In this document: one piece after another, positions 30,956 through 40,304 of the stretch
Layout: each line of letters starts with the position of its first letter
How positions within the stretch are numbered: the first letter of the stretch is position 1
Assembly: GCA_943367595.1 (NCBI GenBank)
Contig: CALRJS020000018.1
Span: forward strand, 1-64,000
Direction of reading: 5' to 3'
Origin: MW101C3 sp943367595
Lineage (GTDB): Bacteria; Cyanobacteriota; Cyanobacteriia; PCC-6307; Cyanobiaceae
Length of the DNA stretch: 64,000 nucleotides
Made by a program: the position numbers and the translations under genes
The notes under the pieces: generated by a model
Database searches by the model: none
What the model was told of the DNA's origin: nothing
Seen by the model: only the letters and a program-made list of their open reading frames with translations

Positions 30956-33394
30956 ATGGGTGTCCCCCGCAACGCCCTCGCCGGCGATCTCCTCTCCGTT
31001 TTGGCGCGCCGGCCCAATTCCGTGGCCCTCGCCCTGAGTCTGCCGCTGCTGGGCGGCGCCACTCTGCTGGCACCGGCCAGCGCTGAAACCAAGCCGGCGG
31101 CGGCTGATGCTGCCGCTGCCCCGTCTCCGGCCACTGCCAGATCCGCCCCCACAGCCGTAGCCACGGCAGGCGCACTGGCGCCCACAGCCGGTCCCGCTGC
31201 CGGCGCGCTGGCACCTGCCGCCGGCAGCCTGGCGGCCCCGTCCGGTGTGCTCCAGGCTCAGGCCACCCCACCGGCCTCCGGAGCCCCGGCCAGCCCCGCC
31301 CCTGCCACCCAGCCCGCCCCCGCCGAGGCTCCCGCCGCTGCTCCGGCCCCGGCGGCGGAGATCGCTCCGCCGGCCTCCCCCAGCGAACCGCGCGTGCTGA
31401 TCAGCGAGGTGGTGGTGGAGGGCCTGGCCGGCCACCCGGAGCGGGAGCGGCTTGAGCTGGCCGTCTACGACGCCATGACCGTGCGTCCCGGCAGCCGCGT
31501 CACCCGCTCGGAGCTGCAGACCGACCTGGCGGCCATCTATGCCAGCGGCTGGTTCTCCGATGTGCGCATCCAGCCCAAGGACGGCCCCCTGGGCGTGCAG
31601 GTGGTGGTGATCACCACCGCCAACCCCGTGCTCTCGCAGGTGGCGCTCGACACGCCCAAGGCCAAGTTGCCGCCCCAGGTGATTCAGGACACCTTCGCCC
31701 CCGATTACGGCAAGACCCTGAACCTCAATGTGCTCAAGGGCCGCATCGACGAGCTGCAGAAGTGGTACGCCGATCAGGGCTATTCCCTGGCCCGTATCAC
31801 CGGCCCCAACCGTGTCAGCCCCGAGGGGGTGGTGGAACTCACGGTGCGGGAAGGCACCGTGCAGGGCGTGGAGGTGCAGTTCCTCAACAAGGAGGGCTCC
31901 GCCACCAACGACAAGAACGAGCCGATCCGCGGCAAGACCAAGCCCTGGGTGATCACCCGCGAGATCTCGATCGAGCAGGGCGAGATCTTCAACCGCCGCC
32001 AGCTGGAGGAAGACATCAAACGCCTTTATGGCACCGGCCTGTTCGGTGACATCAAGGTGACCCTGCGGCCGGTGCCGGCCCAGCCCGGTGAAGTGGTGAT
32101 CGTGCTCGGGATCGTGGAGCAGTCCACCGGCTCCCTCTCCGGCGGCCTCGGTTACAGCCAGAGCCAGGGTGTGTTCGGTCAGGTGCAGCTGCAGGACAGC
32201 AACCTGTTCGGCCGGGCCTGGGACCTGGCGCTCAACTTCACCTACGGCCAGTTCGGCGCGCTCACCGATCTTTCCTTCACCGATCCCTGGATCAAGGGCG
32301 ACCGCTTCCGCACCGCCTTCCGCGCCCGGCTGTTCGTCAGCCGCGACGTGCCCCAGATCTTCCAGTCGCAGGACGGCGGCAACATCAACACCGTCTCCGA
32401 CTTCTACAAGGCGCCGGGCACGGATGTGGCTTACAACATCAACGAATCCAGAAACCCGGCCGGGCGCAAGTTCAACTCGGTGGATTCCGCCGAGAACGCC
32501 TTCCCTGACGTCAGCTGGTTCGACTTCGACGGCAACTCGGTGGTGTTGCAGCGCATCGGCGGCAACTTCCAGTTCGCCCGGCCCCTGAATGGCGGCGACC
32601 CCTTCAAGCGGGCCACCTGGAACGTGGTGGTGGGCGCCAGTGTGCAGGAGGTGCGTCCGATCAACTTCGGCGGTGAGTCCATGCCGTTCGGCGTGAGCAC
32701 CAACAACTTCAACGGCCGTCGTGCCCCCACCGACGACGTCATCTGCATCGCCTTCAACTGCGCCACCACCAACCAGCTGGTGGGGCTCCGTTTCGCGGCC
32801 ACCCGCAACACCCTCAACGATCCCCGCAACCCCACCGACGGCAACTTCCTCTCGCTCAGCACCGAGCAGTTCGTGTCGGTGGGCCCTGATTCCCCCACCT
32901 TCAACCGGGTGCGGGGCAGCTATTCCCACTTCATCCCGGTCAACTGGCTCCGGTTCTACAAGGGCTGCCGCCCCCGGCCGGGTGAGCCTTTCGACTGCAA
33001 GCAGGCCCTGGCCTTCCAGGTGTCCGCCGGCTCCACCATCGGTTCCCTGCCTCCCTACGAAGCCTTCTGCCTGGGCGGTTCCAACTCGGTGCGGGGTTTC
33101 TTCGACTGCGACCTCGGCGTGGGACGCAGCTTCGGTGAGGCCACGATCGAATACCGCTTCCCGCTGTTCAGCGTCGTGAGCGGTGAGCTGTTCATCGATG
33201 GCGGCACCACCTTCGGCTCGCAGGCCAACGTGCCGGGCAACCCCGGCGGCCTGCTGGGCAAACCCGGCAGCGGCTTCTCGGTGGGAACGGGCCTGATCGT
33301 GACCACGCCGGTGGGGCCGCTGCGCCTGGAGGTGGCCAGCCGTGATTTCACCGGTGAGTGGCGCTTCAACCTCGGCGTGGGCTGGAAGTTCTGA
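30956..33394 (+). CDS. bamA: Omp85/BamA-family outer-membrane assembly protein
   Basis: The 812-aa product has a signal segment (~20-43), an Ala/Pro-rich linker to about residue 145, POTRA domains (VLISEVVVEGLAGH, SQVALDTPKAKLPPQVIQ and VQGVEVQFLNKEGS with FNRRQLEEDIKRLYGTGLFGDIKV) and a C-terminal 16-strand barrel. The barrel includes the lid-lock loop region FCLGGSNSVRGFFDCDLG (RGF motif) and a terminal aromatic residue (GVGWKF). It folds beta-barrel proteins into the outer membrane. The ATG at 30956 has a GGAGA site. The stop overlaps lpxC (TGATG). Confidence 0.95.
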   Translation: MGVPRNALAGDLLSVLARRPNSVALALSLPLLGGATLLAPASAETKPAAADAAAAPSPATARSAPTAVATAGALAPTAGPAAGALAPAAGSLAAPSGVLQAQATPPASGAPASPAPATQPAPAEAPAAAPAPAAEIAPPASPSEPRVLISEVVVEGLAGHPERERLELAVYDAMTVRPGSRVTRSELQTDLAAIYASGWFSDVRIQPKDGPLGVQVVVITTANPVLSQVALDTPKAKLPPQVIQDTFAPDYGKTLNLNVLKGRIDELQKWYADQGYSLARITGPNRVSPEGVVELTVREGTVQGVEVQFLNKEGSATNDKNEPIRGKTKPWVITREISIEQGEIFNRRQLEEDIKRLYGTGLFGDIKVTLRPVPAQPGEVVIVLGIVEQSTGSLSGGLGYSQSQGVFGQVQLQDSNLFGRAWDLALNFTYGQFGALTDLSFTDPWIKGDRFRTAFRARLFVSRDVPQIFQSQDGGNINTVSDFYKAPGTDVAYNINESRNPAGRKFNSVDSAENAFPDVSWFDFDGNSVVLQRIGGNFQFARPLNGGDPFKRATWNVVVGASVQEVRPINFGGESMPFGVSTNNFNGRRAPTDDVICIAFNCATTNQLVGLRFAATRNTLNDPRNPTDGNFLSLSTEQFVSVGPDSPTFNRVRGSYSHFIPVNWLRFYKGCRPRPGEPFDCKQALAFQVSAGSTIGSLPPYEAFCLGGSNSVRGFFDCDLGVGRSFGEATIEYRFPLFSVVSGELFIDGGTTFGSQANVPGNPGGLLGKPGSGFSVGTGLIVTTPVGPLRLEVASRDFTGEWRFNLGVGWKF

Positions 33395-34245
33395 TGAGCC
33401 CGTGGCCGGCGGATTACGCCCGGGCCTGGACGCTGGCCGCCCCGGTGGAGATCAGAGGGGTGGGCCTGCACAGCGGTGCCGTGGCGCGGGTGCGCCTGGA
33501 GCCCACCGAGCGCCCGGGCTTCGCGGTGGGCTGGCTTGAGCAGCCCAGCCAGCCGCCGGTGCCGCTCCACCCCCGCCAGGTGGCCGACACCCGTTTGTGC
33601 ACGGCGCTGCGCTTCGATCAGGGCCGCCTGGCCACCGTGGAACACCTGCTGGCGGCGCTGGTGGGCACGGGCCTGAGCCACGTGGACATCCTGGTAGAAG
33701 GGGAGGAGATCCCCCTGCTGGATGGCTCCGGACTGCCCTGGGTGGAGGCGATCGCGGCGGTTGGTCTGCGCGAGATCGGTGAGCGCGAGCCGCTCCAGAC
33801 CCTCGCAACCCCGCTCACGGTTCAGCAGGGCGAGAGCTTCGCCGTGGCCCTCCCCAGCGAGCGGCCCCGCCTCAGCGCCGCTGTGGCCTACCCCCAGGCG
33901 GCCATCGGCCAGCAGCTGTTCACGCTTGAACTCACCCCGGAGCGGTTCGTGGCCGAGATCGCCCCTGCCCGCACGTTCGGCTTCCTCGAGCAGATCGAAC
34001 AGTTGCGTGCCGCCGGACTGATCCAGGGCGGCGCCCTCGACAATGCCCTGGTCTGTGATGGCGAGAGCTGGGTGAACCCTCCGCTGCGGTTCAGCGATGA
34101 ACCGGTGCGCCATAAGCTCTTGGACTTGCTGGGGGATCTGGCGCTGGTGGGCTTGCCCATGGCCCAGGTGTTCGCCTTCCGCGGGTCCCACGGCCTGCAC
34201 ACGGCACTGGCGGGCGCCCTGGCCTCCCTCCCCCGAACTGCCTGA
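33394..34245 (+). CDS. lpxC: UDP-3-O-acyl-N-acetylglucosamine deacetylase
   Basis: The 283-aa zinc amidase commits UDP-acyl-GlcNAc to lipid A. It has RGVGLHSGAVARV, the zinc-ligand motif ATVEHLLAALVG, LLDGSGLPWVEAI, FARTFGFLEQIEQL-like ARTFGF, and the second zinc His in DEPVRHKLLDLLGDLAL. The ATG start overlaps the bamA stop. It forms the first step of the lpxC-fabZ-lpxA-lpxB block. Confidence 0.96.
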   Translation: MSPWPADYARAWTLAAPVEIRGVGLHSGAVARVRLEPTERPGFAVGWLEQPSQPPVPLHPRQVADTRLCTALRFDQGRLATVEHLLAALVGTGLSHVDILVEGEEIPLLDGSGLPWVEAIAAVGLREIGEREPLQTLATPLTVQQGESFAVALPSERPRLSAAVAYPQAAIGQQLFTLELTPERFVAEIAPARTFGFLEQIEQLRAAGLIQGGALDNALVCDGESWVNPPLRFSDEPVRHKLLDLLGDLALVGLPMAQVFAFRGSHGLHTALAGALASLPRTA

Positions 34246-34252
34246 CGTTCCC

Positions 34253-34711
34253 TTGTCCGTCTTCTCTCCCCCCGAGACCTCGCTGCTGACCAGCGAGCAG
34301 ATTCTCAACCTGCTGCCGCATCGCTACCCCTTCGCCCTCGTCGATCGGGTGATCGAGCAGGAGCTGGGCGTACGGGCCGTGGCGATCAAGAACGTCACCC
34401 TCAACGAACCCCAGTTCCAGGGGCATTTCCCCGGCCGGCCACTGATGCCCGGGGTGCTGATCGTTGAAGCGATGGCCCAGGTGGGTGGCCTGATCATCAG
34501 CCAGATGCCTGAACTTCCCAAGGGGCTGTTCGTGTTCGCCGGCATCGATGGTGTGCGCTTCCGACGACCGGTGGTGCCGGGTGATCAGTTGCGGATCACC
34601 TGCGAGCTGATCACCCTCAAACGCAAACGCTTCGGCAAAGTGAAGGGCACCGTCACTGTCGATGGAGACCTGGTGTGTTCAGGGGAACTCATGTTCTCTT
34701 TGGTGGACTGA
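34253..34711 (+). CDS. fabZ: 3-hydroxyacyl-[ACP] dehydratase FabZ
   Basis: The 152-aa hot-dog enzyme dehydrates 3-hydroxyacyl-ACP. The catalytic His is in GHFPGRPLMPGVLIVEAMAQ with Glu in the same run, and LLPHRYPFALVDRV marks the N-terminus. The only plausible start is TTG at 34253, seven bases after lpxC. Placement between lpxC and lpxA is typical and balances fatty-acid and lipid A use of hydroxyacyl-ACP. Confidence 0.96.
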   Translation: MSVFSPPETSLLTSEQILNLLPHRYPFALVDRVIEQELGVRAVAIKNVTLNEPQFQGHFPGRPLMPGVLIVEAMAQVGGLIISQMPELPKGLFVFAGIDGVRFRRPVVPGDQLRITCELITLKRKRFGKVKGTVTVDGDLVCSGELMFSLVD

Positions 34712-34715
34712 GGGA

Positions 34716-35537
34716 ATGACCAGCTCCGCCGTGACGACCAAGATCCATCCCAGTGCTCTGGTGGATCCCCGCGCCCGGCTGGCCGAAGGGGTGGCGATCG
34801 GCCCGTTCGCCGTGATCGGTCCCGATGTCCAGATCGGTGCGGGCAGCAGCATCGGCCCGCACGTGGTGATCGATGGCAGGGTCACGATGGGCGCGCGCAA
34901 CCGGGTGTTCCCGGGCGCCTGCATCGGCCTCGAGCCCCAGGATCTCAAGTACAACGGCGCTGACACCGAGGTGGTGATCGGCGACGACAACGCTTTTCGC
35001 GAGTGCGTCACGATCAACCGGGCCACCGCCGCCGGCGAGCAGACCCGCATCGGCAGCGGCAACCTGCTGATGGCTTACAGCCATGTGGGTCATAACTGCG
35101 AACTGGGCGACCGGATCGTGGTGGCCAATGGCGTGGCGATCGCCGGCCATGTGGTGATCGGTGATCGGGCCGTGATCGGTGGCGTGCTGGGCATCCACCA
35201 GTTCGTGCACATCGGCAAGCTGGCGATGGTCGGTGGCATGAGCCGCATCGACCGCGACGTGCCCCCCTTCGCGATCGTGGAAGGGCACCCGGGCCGGCTG
35301 CGGGGCCTCAACCGCATCGGCCTGCGCCGCAGCGGTCTTGCCGACCGCGAGGACGGCGCTGAGCTGCGCCAGTTGCGGGAGGTGTGGGACCGCCTCTACC
35401 GCGGCGATGAGGTGCTGGTGGAGGCGCTGCGCCAGCTGCGCCAGCAGCCCCTGCTGCCGGCGGCCGAGGAGCTGTGCAGCTTCCTCGAGGCGTCGATTGC
35501 GCCCGGGCGCCGCGGCCCATTGCCGCCGCAGCGCTGA
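34716..35537 (+). CDS. lpxA: UDP-N-acetylglucosamine acyltransferase
   Basis: The 273-aa left-handed beta-helix protein carries hexapeptide repeats from residue ~10 (IHPSALVDPRARLAEGVAIG) and the catalytic His region LLMAYSHVGHNCELGD. The C-terminal helical domain starts after VEGHPGRLRGLNRIGLRRSG. It transfers a 3-hydroxyacyl chain to UDP-GlcNAc. The ATG lies four bases after fabZ. The stop overlaps lpxB (TGATG). Confidence 0.96.
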   Translation: MTSSAVTTKIHPSALVDPRARLAEGVAIGPFAVIGPDVQIGAGSSIGPHVVIDGRVTMGARNRVFPGACIGLEPQDLKYNGADTEVVIGDDNAFRECVTINRATAAGEQTRIGSGNLLMAYSHVGHNCELGDRIVVANGVAIAGHVVIGDRAVIGGVLGIHQFVHIGKLAMVGGMSRIDRDVPPFAIVEGHPGRLRGLNRIGLRRSGLADREDGAELRQLREVWDRLYRGDEVLVEALRQLRQQPLLPAAEELCSFLEASIAPGRRGPLPPQR

Positions 35538-36763
35538 TGGCGCGGTTGCTGATCAGCACCGGCGAGGTGTCGGGTGATCTGCAGGGGGGGCTGTTGATCC
35601 AGGCACTGCATGCGGAGGCGGAACGCCGCCACCTGCCGCTGGAGATCGTGGCCCTGGGCGGCGAGCGCATGGAGCGTGCCGGCGCCCGGCTGATCGCCAA
35701 CACGGCGCCGATGGGGGCGATCGGCCTCTGGGAAGCCCTGCCCCTGGTGCTCCCCACCCTGCGGCTGCAGCGCAAGGTGGGCCAGTGGCTGCGCCAGTCG
35801 CCGCCGGATGGGCTGGTGCTCATCGATTACATGGGCGCCAATGTGAATCTGGGCCTGCGTATCCGCCGCGACTACCCCTGGGTGCCGATCACCTACTACA
35901 TCGCGCCGCAGGAGTGGGCCTTCCGCTTTGGCGATGGCGGCACCACGCGCCTGATCGGCTTCACCGACCGGATCCTGGCCATCTTTCCCCAGGAAGCCAG
36001 CTTCTACGCCGCCCGCGGCGCGGACGTCACCTGGGTGGGCCATCCGCTGGTGGACACGCTCACCGAACAGCCCGATCCGGCTGAGGCCAGGCGCGAGCTG
36101 GGTCTCACCCCCGACCAGCCGCTGCTGCTGCTGATGCCGGCCTCCCGCCCTCAGGAGCTGCGCTACCTGCTGCCGCCACTGGCCGCTGCCGCGGCAAGGC
36201 TGCAGCAGCTGCGCCCCAACCTCAAGGTGGTCGTTCCGGCCGGCCTGCCCAGTTTTGAGCAGCCCCTGGCCAGCCGCCTGGCGGCTGCGGGCGTGGAGGC
36301 CACCGTGGTGCCGGCTGCCCGTTGCGACGCGCTCAAGCCCACCCTCTGTGCCGCCGCCACCCTGGCGTTCACCAAGTCGGGAACAGTGAACCTGGAGATG
36401 GCGCTGCGCGGGGTGCCCCAGGTGGTGGGCTACCGGCTCAGCCGGCCCACCGCCTTCATCGCTAAACGGCTGCTGGGCTTCAACGTGCCCCACATCTCCC
36501 CGGTGAACCTGCTGCTGGGGGAACGGCTGCTGCCGGAACTGCTGCAGAACGACCTCACCGCCGACACGATCGTGGCGGAGGCCCTGCCACTGCTGGAGCA
36601 GGGCCCCGAGCGGCAGCGGATGCTCGACGGCTACAGCCGCCTGCGCGGCATCCTGGGCGAGCCGGGGGTCACCCGCAGAGCGGCAGCCGCCATCCTGGAT
36701 CAGATCGGCGCGGCGGCCTCCCGCGGCACCGCCACCGCCCGCAGCGTTGCTGAACCGGCATGA
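35537..36763 (+). CDS. lpxB: Lipid-A-disaccharide synthase
   Basis: The 408-aa GT19 glycosyltransferase begins MARLLISTGEVSGDLQGGLLIQAL and has GGERMERAGARLI, LIDYMGANVNLGLRIRR, TYYIAPQEWAFRFGDGG, FVGHP-like TWVGHPLVDTL, LLLMPASRPQELRYLLP and the donor-binding TKSGTVNLEMALRGVPQVVGYR. It joins UDP-diacyl-GlcN and lipid X. The ATG overlaps the lpxA stop. The msrA ATG overlaps its own stop (ATGA). Confidence 0.96.
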   Translation: MARLLISTGEVSGDLQGGLLIQALHAEAERRHLPLEIVALGGERMERAGARLIANTAPMGAIGLWEALPLVLPTLRLQRKVGQWLRQSPPDGLVLIDYMGANVNLGLRIRRDYPWVPITYYIAPQEWAFRFGDGGTTRLIGFTDRILAIFPQEASFYAARGADVTWVGHPLVDTLTEQPDPAEARRELGLTPDQPLLLLMPASRPQELRYLLPPLAAAAARLQQLRPNLKVVVPAGLPSFEQPLASRLAAAGVEATVVPAARCDALKPTLCAAATLAFTKSGTVNLEMALRGVPQVVGYRLSRPTAFIAKRLLGFNVPHISPVNLLLGERLLPELLQNDLTADTIVAEALPLLEQGPERQRMLDGYSRLRGILGEPGVTRRAAAAILDQIGAAASRGTATARSVAEPA

Positions 36764-37494
36764 GCCCGCTCCCTTCCCGCCCGCCCTCGTCCTCGCGGCG
36801 TCCGCTGCAGCTCCCATTGCAGCTCCCACCCCGACGTCCACTCCCGCGCCCATTCCGGCGCGCCTGGCAATGCTGGCTAGCACCCTTGCTGCTGGTGGTC
36901 ATGCTGCTGATCACCGCCGCCCCGCCCGCGCAGGCGGCGGTGGAGGAGGCGGTGTTCGCCGGTGGCTGTTTCTGGTGCCTGGAGCACGACCTCGAGAAGC
37001 TCCCCGGTGTGCTCGATGCGGTGAGCGGCTACAGCGGCGGTGCCCAGGCCAACCCCACCTACAAGCAGGTGTCGGCAGGAGGCACGGGGCACCTCGAGGC
37101 CGTGCTGGTGCGCTTCGACCCCGACCGGATCAGCTACCCGGCCCTGCTGCGCTCCTTCTGGCGCAACGTGGACCCCCTGGATGGGGGCGGCCAGTTCTGC
37201 GATCGCGGCGCCTCGTATCAGCCGGCCATCTTCGTTCGTGGTGACCGCCAGGAGCAGCAGGCCCGTGCCAGCCAGGCCGCGGCCGCCCGCGAACTGAAGC
37301 GCAAGCCCGCTGAGCTGCGGGTGCCGGTGCGGCCGCTGCAGCGCTTCTGGCCAGCCGAGAGCTATCACCAGAATTACGCGGAACGCAACAAGGCGAAGTA
37401 CTCCTATTACCGCTGGTCGTGCGGCCGTGACCGGCGCCTCGACGAGCGTTGGGGCAAGGCCGCCCGCAGCGGCACGCCCTGGCGTTCCCCCTGA
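36760..37494 (+). CDS. msrA: Peptide-methionine (S)-S-oxide reductase MsrA, probably exported
   Basis: The 244-aa product has the MsrA active site FAGGCFWCLEHDLEKLPGV with catalytic Cys in GCFWC, SGYSGGAQANPTYKQVSAGGTGHLEAV and a late ESYHQNYAERN. The N-terminus is basic and proline-rich, then hydrophobic (about 39-60, CWLAPLLLVVMLLITAAPPAQA), i.e. a signal peptide that places the enzyme outside the cytoplasm. It is translationally coupled to lpxB and may repair envelope proteins. Confidence 0.93.
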   Translation: MSPLPSRPPSSSRRPLQLPLQLPPRRPLPRPFRRAWQCWLAPLLLVVMLLITAAPPAQAAVEEAVFAGGCFWCLEHDLEKLPGVLDAVSGYSGGAQANPTYKQVSAGGTGHLEAVLVRFDPDRISYPALLRSFWRNVDPLDGGGQFCDRGASYQPAIFVRGDRQEQQARASQAAAARELKRKPAELRVPVRPLQRFWPAESYHQNYAERNKAKYSYYRWSCGRDRRLDERWGKAARSGTPWRSP

Positions 37495-37514
37495 CACCCC
37501 GGTGGGGGTTTCAG
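37491..37514 (+). terminator. Possible terminator after msrA / lpx operon
   Basis: CTGACACCCC and GGGGGTTTCAG can pair around a GGT loop, with a short T-run included in the 3' arm. The stem begins at the msrA stop (37492-37494). It is plausible but weak because only three T residues are available. Confidence 0.4.
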
Positions 37515-37573
37515 CCCTTCCCAGAAGCGGGCAGCCTGCTTACGTTGACTGCAGGTGACATGTCGGTGCCTGT

Positions 37574-37762
37574 ATGTATCTGCTGACGATCAAGGACGGC
37601 CTGGCCACCCGCCACATCGGCCCCTACGAAAGCCCGAAACAGGCGGTCGACGACCTCGACCGCCTGCTGATGAGCTTCGGCGACCGGGCCCGCTGGCAGA
37701 TCCACGAGCTGGAATCGCCCACCGTGCTCCTGGGCAGCGCCGCGCCGGTGGCGGCGGCCTGA
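37574..37762 (+). CDS. Small conserved hypothetical protein
   Basis: The 62-aa product (MYLLTIKDGLATRHIGPYESPKQAVDDLDRLL followed by RWQIHELESP) looks like a small beta-alpha domain of the type annotated as conserved hypothetical in marine picocyanobacteria. The start is ATG. It stands alone between msrA and a convergent membrane-protein gene. An 18-19-bp duplication begins two bases after its stop. Confidence 0.6.
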   Translation: MYLLTIKDGLATRHIGPYESPKQAVDDLDRLLMSFGDRARWQIHELESPTVLLGSAAPVAAA

Positions 37763-37763
37763 G

Positions 37764-37800
37764 TGAGGCTCCACCCTCCACTTGAAGCTCCACCTCCACT
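37764..37800. repeat. 18-19-bp duplication just after the small-ORF stop
   Basis: TGAGGCTCCACCCTCCACT (37764-37782) is followed by TGAAGCTCCACCTCCACT (37783-37800). The stop of the small gene, TGAG, ends one base before the first copy, so three TGAs occur at 37760, 37764 and 37783. Confidence 0.75.
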
Positions 37801-37873
37801 CACGAACAGAAGCGCCACCACCAAGCGACCTCCCTCACAGCAGCGCTCCAGCGGCAACGATCCAGGCCTGGGG

Positions 37874-38122
37874 CTAGCGGGCCTGGCGTGGGTAGCCGCT
37901 CAGCAGGCCGCTCTCCACCATCAGGCCCACACCCGCGGTCACGCAGATCAGCCCCAGGGCGCCGTACCAGAACCAGGGGCCGGTGGCCGGCGCTTTCACC
38001 AGCAGGGCCACCTGCTGCACCGTGCGCCGGCTGATCGCTTCACCCACCAGGCAGAGGCCCAGCGGCAACAGCAGCACGCCCAGTTGCGCGCGGATGTACC
38101 AGCGGATCTTCTTGGCGGCCAT
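37874..38122 (-). CDS. Small two-helix membrane protein, function unknown
   Basis: The 82-aa product has two hydrophobic segments (about 12-28, LGVLLLPLGLCLVGEAI, and 50-68, WFWYGALGLICVTAGVGLMV) and basic ends. It follows pepA on the same strand with a 30-base gap and may share its transcript. Similar small proteins are annotated as hypothetical in picocyanobacteria. The start is ATG. Confidence 0.65.
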   Translation of the reverse strand: MAAKKIRWYIRAQLGVLLLPLGLCLVGEAISRRTVQQVALLVKAPATGPWFWYGALGLICVTAGVGLMVESGLLSGYPRQAR

Positions 38123-38152
38123 GGCGTCGGCGAGCGGCGTCAGTGGTCAACC

Positions 38153-39631
38153 CTAAGCCGGGCCCCCGAGGCACACCCAGTTCACCAGGGTGCGCACGCC
38201 GAACCCGGTGGCACCGGCGGGGTCAAGCCCGCGGCCCTTGTCGCTCCACACGGTGCCGGCGATGTCGAGGTGGGCCCAGGGGAGATCGGGCGTGACGAAA
38301 TCCTTGAGGAACAGGGCCGCCGTGATCGACCCTCCCGGCCGTGGACCGGTGTTCTTGAGATCCGCCACCGGGCTTTTCAGGCCCTGCTTGTAGGCGGCAT
38401 GCAGCGGCATGCGCCAGAACAGCTCGCCCCCCTGCTGACCGGCGTCCACCAGGGCCGCGGCCAGCGTGTCGCTGACGGACCAGAGCCCGGCGATCTCCTC
38501 GCCCAGGGCGATCACGCAGGCGCCGGTGAGGGTGGCCAGATCCACCACCGCATCCGGTTCAAGGTTGCAGGCGTACACCAGGGCGTCGGCCAGGGTGAGC
38601 CGCCCTTCGGCATCGGTGTTGTTGATTTCGATCGTCTTGCCGTTGGAGGCGGTGAGGATGTCGCCGGGGTGGATGGCGTTGCCGCTGATCATGTTTTCGC
38701 AGGCGGCCACGATCACGTGCACCTCCACATCCGCCGGCTTGAGCTCGGCGATGGCCCGCGCCGCACCCAGCACCGCCGCGCTGCCGCCCATGTCGTACTT
38801 CATCATCTCGATCTGGGAGCCGGCGGTTTTGAGGTTGTACCCGCCCGAATCGAAGGTGAGCCCCTTGCCGATCAACACCAGCCGCCGGTTGGAGCCCCCG
38901 GCCGGGCGGTAGGTGAGGTGGATGAACTTCGGCGGCAGATCCGAGCCCTGTGCCACGCCCAGATAGGCCCCCATGCCGAGCGCATCGCAGTCGTCGCGCT
39001 CCAGCACCTTCAGCTCCAGGCCGAAGTCCCTGGCGATGCTGGCGGCGGTGTCGGCCAGGGCCTGGGGGGTCACCACATTGGGAGGGGCGGCCACCAGCTC
39101 GCGGGCCAGCTCCACGCCGGCGCAGGTGGCGGCCACGGCGCTCAGACCGGTGCCGGCCGCTTCCGGCAGGCCCAGCAGCGTGACGCTCTCCGGCAGCGTC
39201 TGGGGCTCGGCCTCGCTCTTGAAGCGTTGATCCTTGTAGAGGCTCAGCCGCACCGCTTCGGCGATGGCCGTGGCGGCGGCAGTGGGATCAAGGCCCTCGC
39301 AGGGAAGGGCCAGCCCCAGGGCGCCCCCGGCGGCAGCGGCAGCCTTGGCGCTCGCGGCGGCGGCGCTGCGCAGGGCGGCGCCATCGAGGCTGCCGGCCTC
39401 ACCCAGCCCCACCAGCACCAGCAGGCTGGGGGTGTGGGCGGGCAGATGCAGGGCCAGGCAGTCGCCGGGTTTGCTCTTGAAGCGCCGCTTCTCCAGCAGC
39501 GCGGCCAGGTCGAGGCTGAAGCGGGCTGACAGGAGCGGCAGCCAACCGGCGGGATCCCCCTGCAGCACCCCCACCGCCAGGGTGTCGCCTTCCCACTGCG
39601 TGAAGGCGGCGGGGCTGGTGCGGAACTCCAT
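38153..39631 (-). CDS. pepA: Leucyl aminopeptidase (M17)
   Basis: The 492-aa product has the dizinc-peptidase core LVLIGKGLTFDSGGYNLK, the signature NTDAEGRLTLADALVYA, DLATLTGACVIALG and the C-terminal TPWAHLDIAGT-like LPWAHLDIAGTVW. It removes N-terminal residues from peptides in the cytoplasm. M17 enzymes in other bacteria also bind DNA, but nothing here speaks to that. The start is ATG. It lies downstream of the GIY-YIG gene. Confidence 0.96.
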   Translation of the reverse strand: MEFRTSPAAFTQWEGDTLAVGVLQGDPAGWLPLLSARFSLDLAALLEKRRFKSKPGDCLALHLPAHTPSLLVLVGLGEAGSLDGAALRSAAAASAKAAAAAGGALGLALPCEGLDPTAAATAIAEAVRLSLYKDQRFKSEAEPQTLPESVTLLGLPEAAGTGLSAVAATCAGVELARELVAAPPNVVTPQALADTAASIARDFGLELKVLERDDCDALGMGAYLGVAQGSDLPPKFIHLTYRPAGGSNRRLVLIGKGLTFDSGGYNLKTAGSQIEMMKYDMGGSAAVLGAARAIAELKPADVEVHVIVAACENMISGNAIHPGDILTASNGKTIEINNTDAEGRLTLADALVYACNLEPDAVVDLATLTGACVIALGEEIAGLWSVSDTLAAALVDAGQQGGELFWRMPLHAAYKQGLKSPVADLKNTGPRPGGSITAALFLKDFVTPDLPWAHLDIAGTVWSDKGRGLDPAGATGFGVRTLVNWVCLGGPA

Positions 39632-39690
39632 GGAGCGTCAACCTTGGAGGCGCGATCGTAGCCATGCCGCACCGGGCTCCCCGCTGGTGC

Positions 39691-40302
39691 TCAGGCCGGA
39701 TCGGCGGTGAAGGGCGTGGCCCAGCGCTGGCGGGTTTCCTTGTTGAAAGGCGGCTGCCAACGGCGGATCAGCGCCTGCTCCAGGGCCCGGCGTGGTTTGA
39801 CCGCCCCAGGGACGTCGCTGCTGAAGCGGATGCTCAGCCCGCTGGTGAGCCCGCAGCGGCGCAGGGCTTCGTCGTAGGCCGCCAGGTAGGTCTTGCAGTC
39901 GTGGTCGCCTTTCCAGCGGCGATCGGCGCAGCCGGTTTCGCCCACATACAGCAGCAGGGGGTGCTCCAGCTGGGGTTGGCGGTCCATCACCACATAGAGC
40001 GCCGCCCCCTGCTGCGGCGGCTCGGGCCAGCGCCAGAACTGCAGGTTGAGCGGTGCCAGCGCCAGTGGATCGAAGGCGGCAGCCTGCGCGGCGGCGGCAT
40101 CGGCCCCGCCGGCTCCGAACAGGGAGCGCTGCGCCACCCCGGCTCCGCTGCCGTGCAGGGGACGCTGAAAGTCGGCCAGGCCCTGCTGCCAGCGCAGCAG
40201 CTGGTGGCGCGCCAACGGCAGAGCCGTGGGCACCTGCTCAGCGGCGGTGGAGCCAGGCCCGGCGCCGAACAGGTCGAGCTGCCCCTGGCGCGGCAGGCCC
40301 AT
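39691..40302 (-). CDS. GIY-YIG nuclease-domain protein
   Basis: In the 203-aa product the C-terminal half carries the GIY-YIG fold: ALYVVMD (first motif), LLLYVGETGCADRRWKGDHD (YIG-type motif with following Arg residues) and a conserved Glu in RRALEQALIRRWQPPFNKE. The N-terminal 90 residues (GLPRQGQLDLFG onward) are not recognised. The ATG lies two bases after the stop of the helix-hairpin-helix gene, so the two are probably translated together. The role in DNA processing is unknown. Confidence 0.78.
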   Translation of the reverse strand: MGLPRQGQLDLFGAGPGSTAAEQVPTALPLARHQLLRWQQGLADFQRPLHGSGAGVAQRSLFGAGGADAAAAQAAAFDPLALAPLNLQFWRWPEPPQQGAALYVVMDRQPQLEHPLLLYVGETGCADRRWKGDHDCKTYLAAYDEALRRCGLTSGLSIRFSSDVPGAVKPRRALEQALIRRWQPPFNKETRQRWATPFTADPA

Positions 40303-40304
40303 GC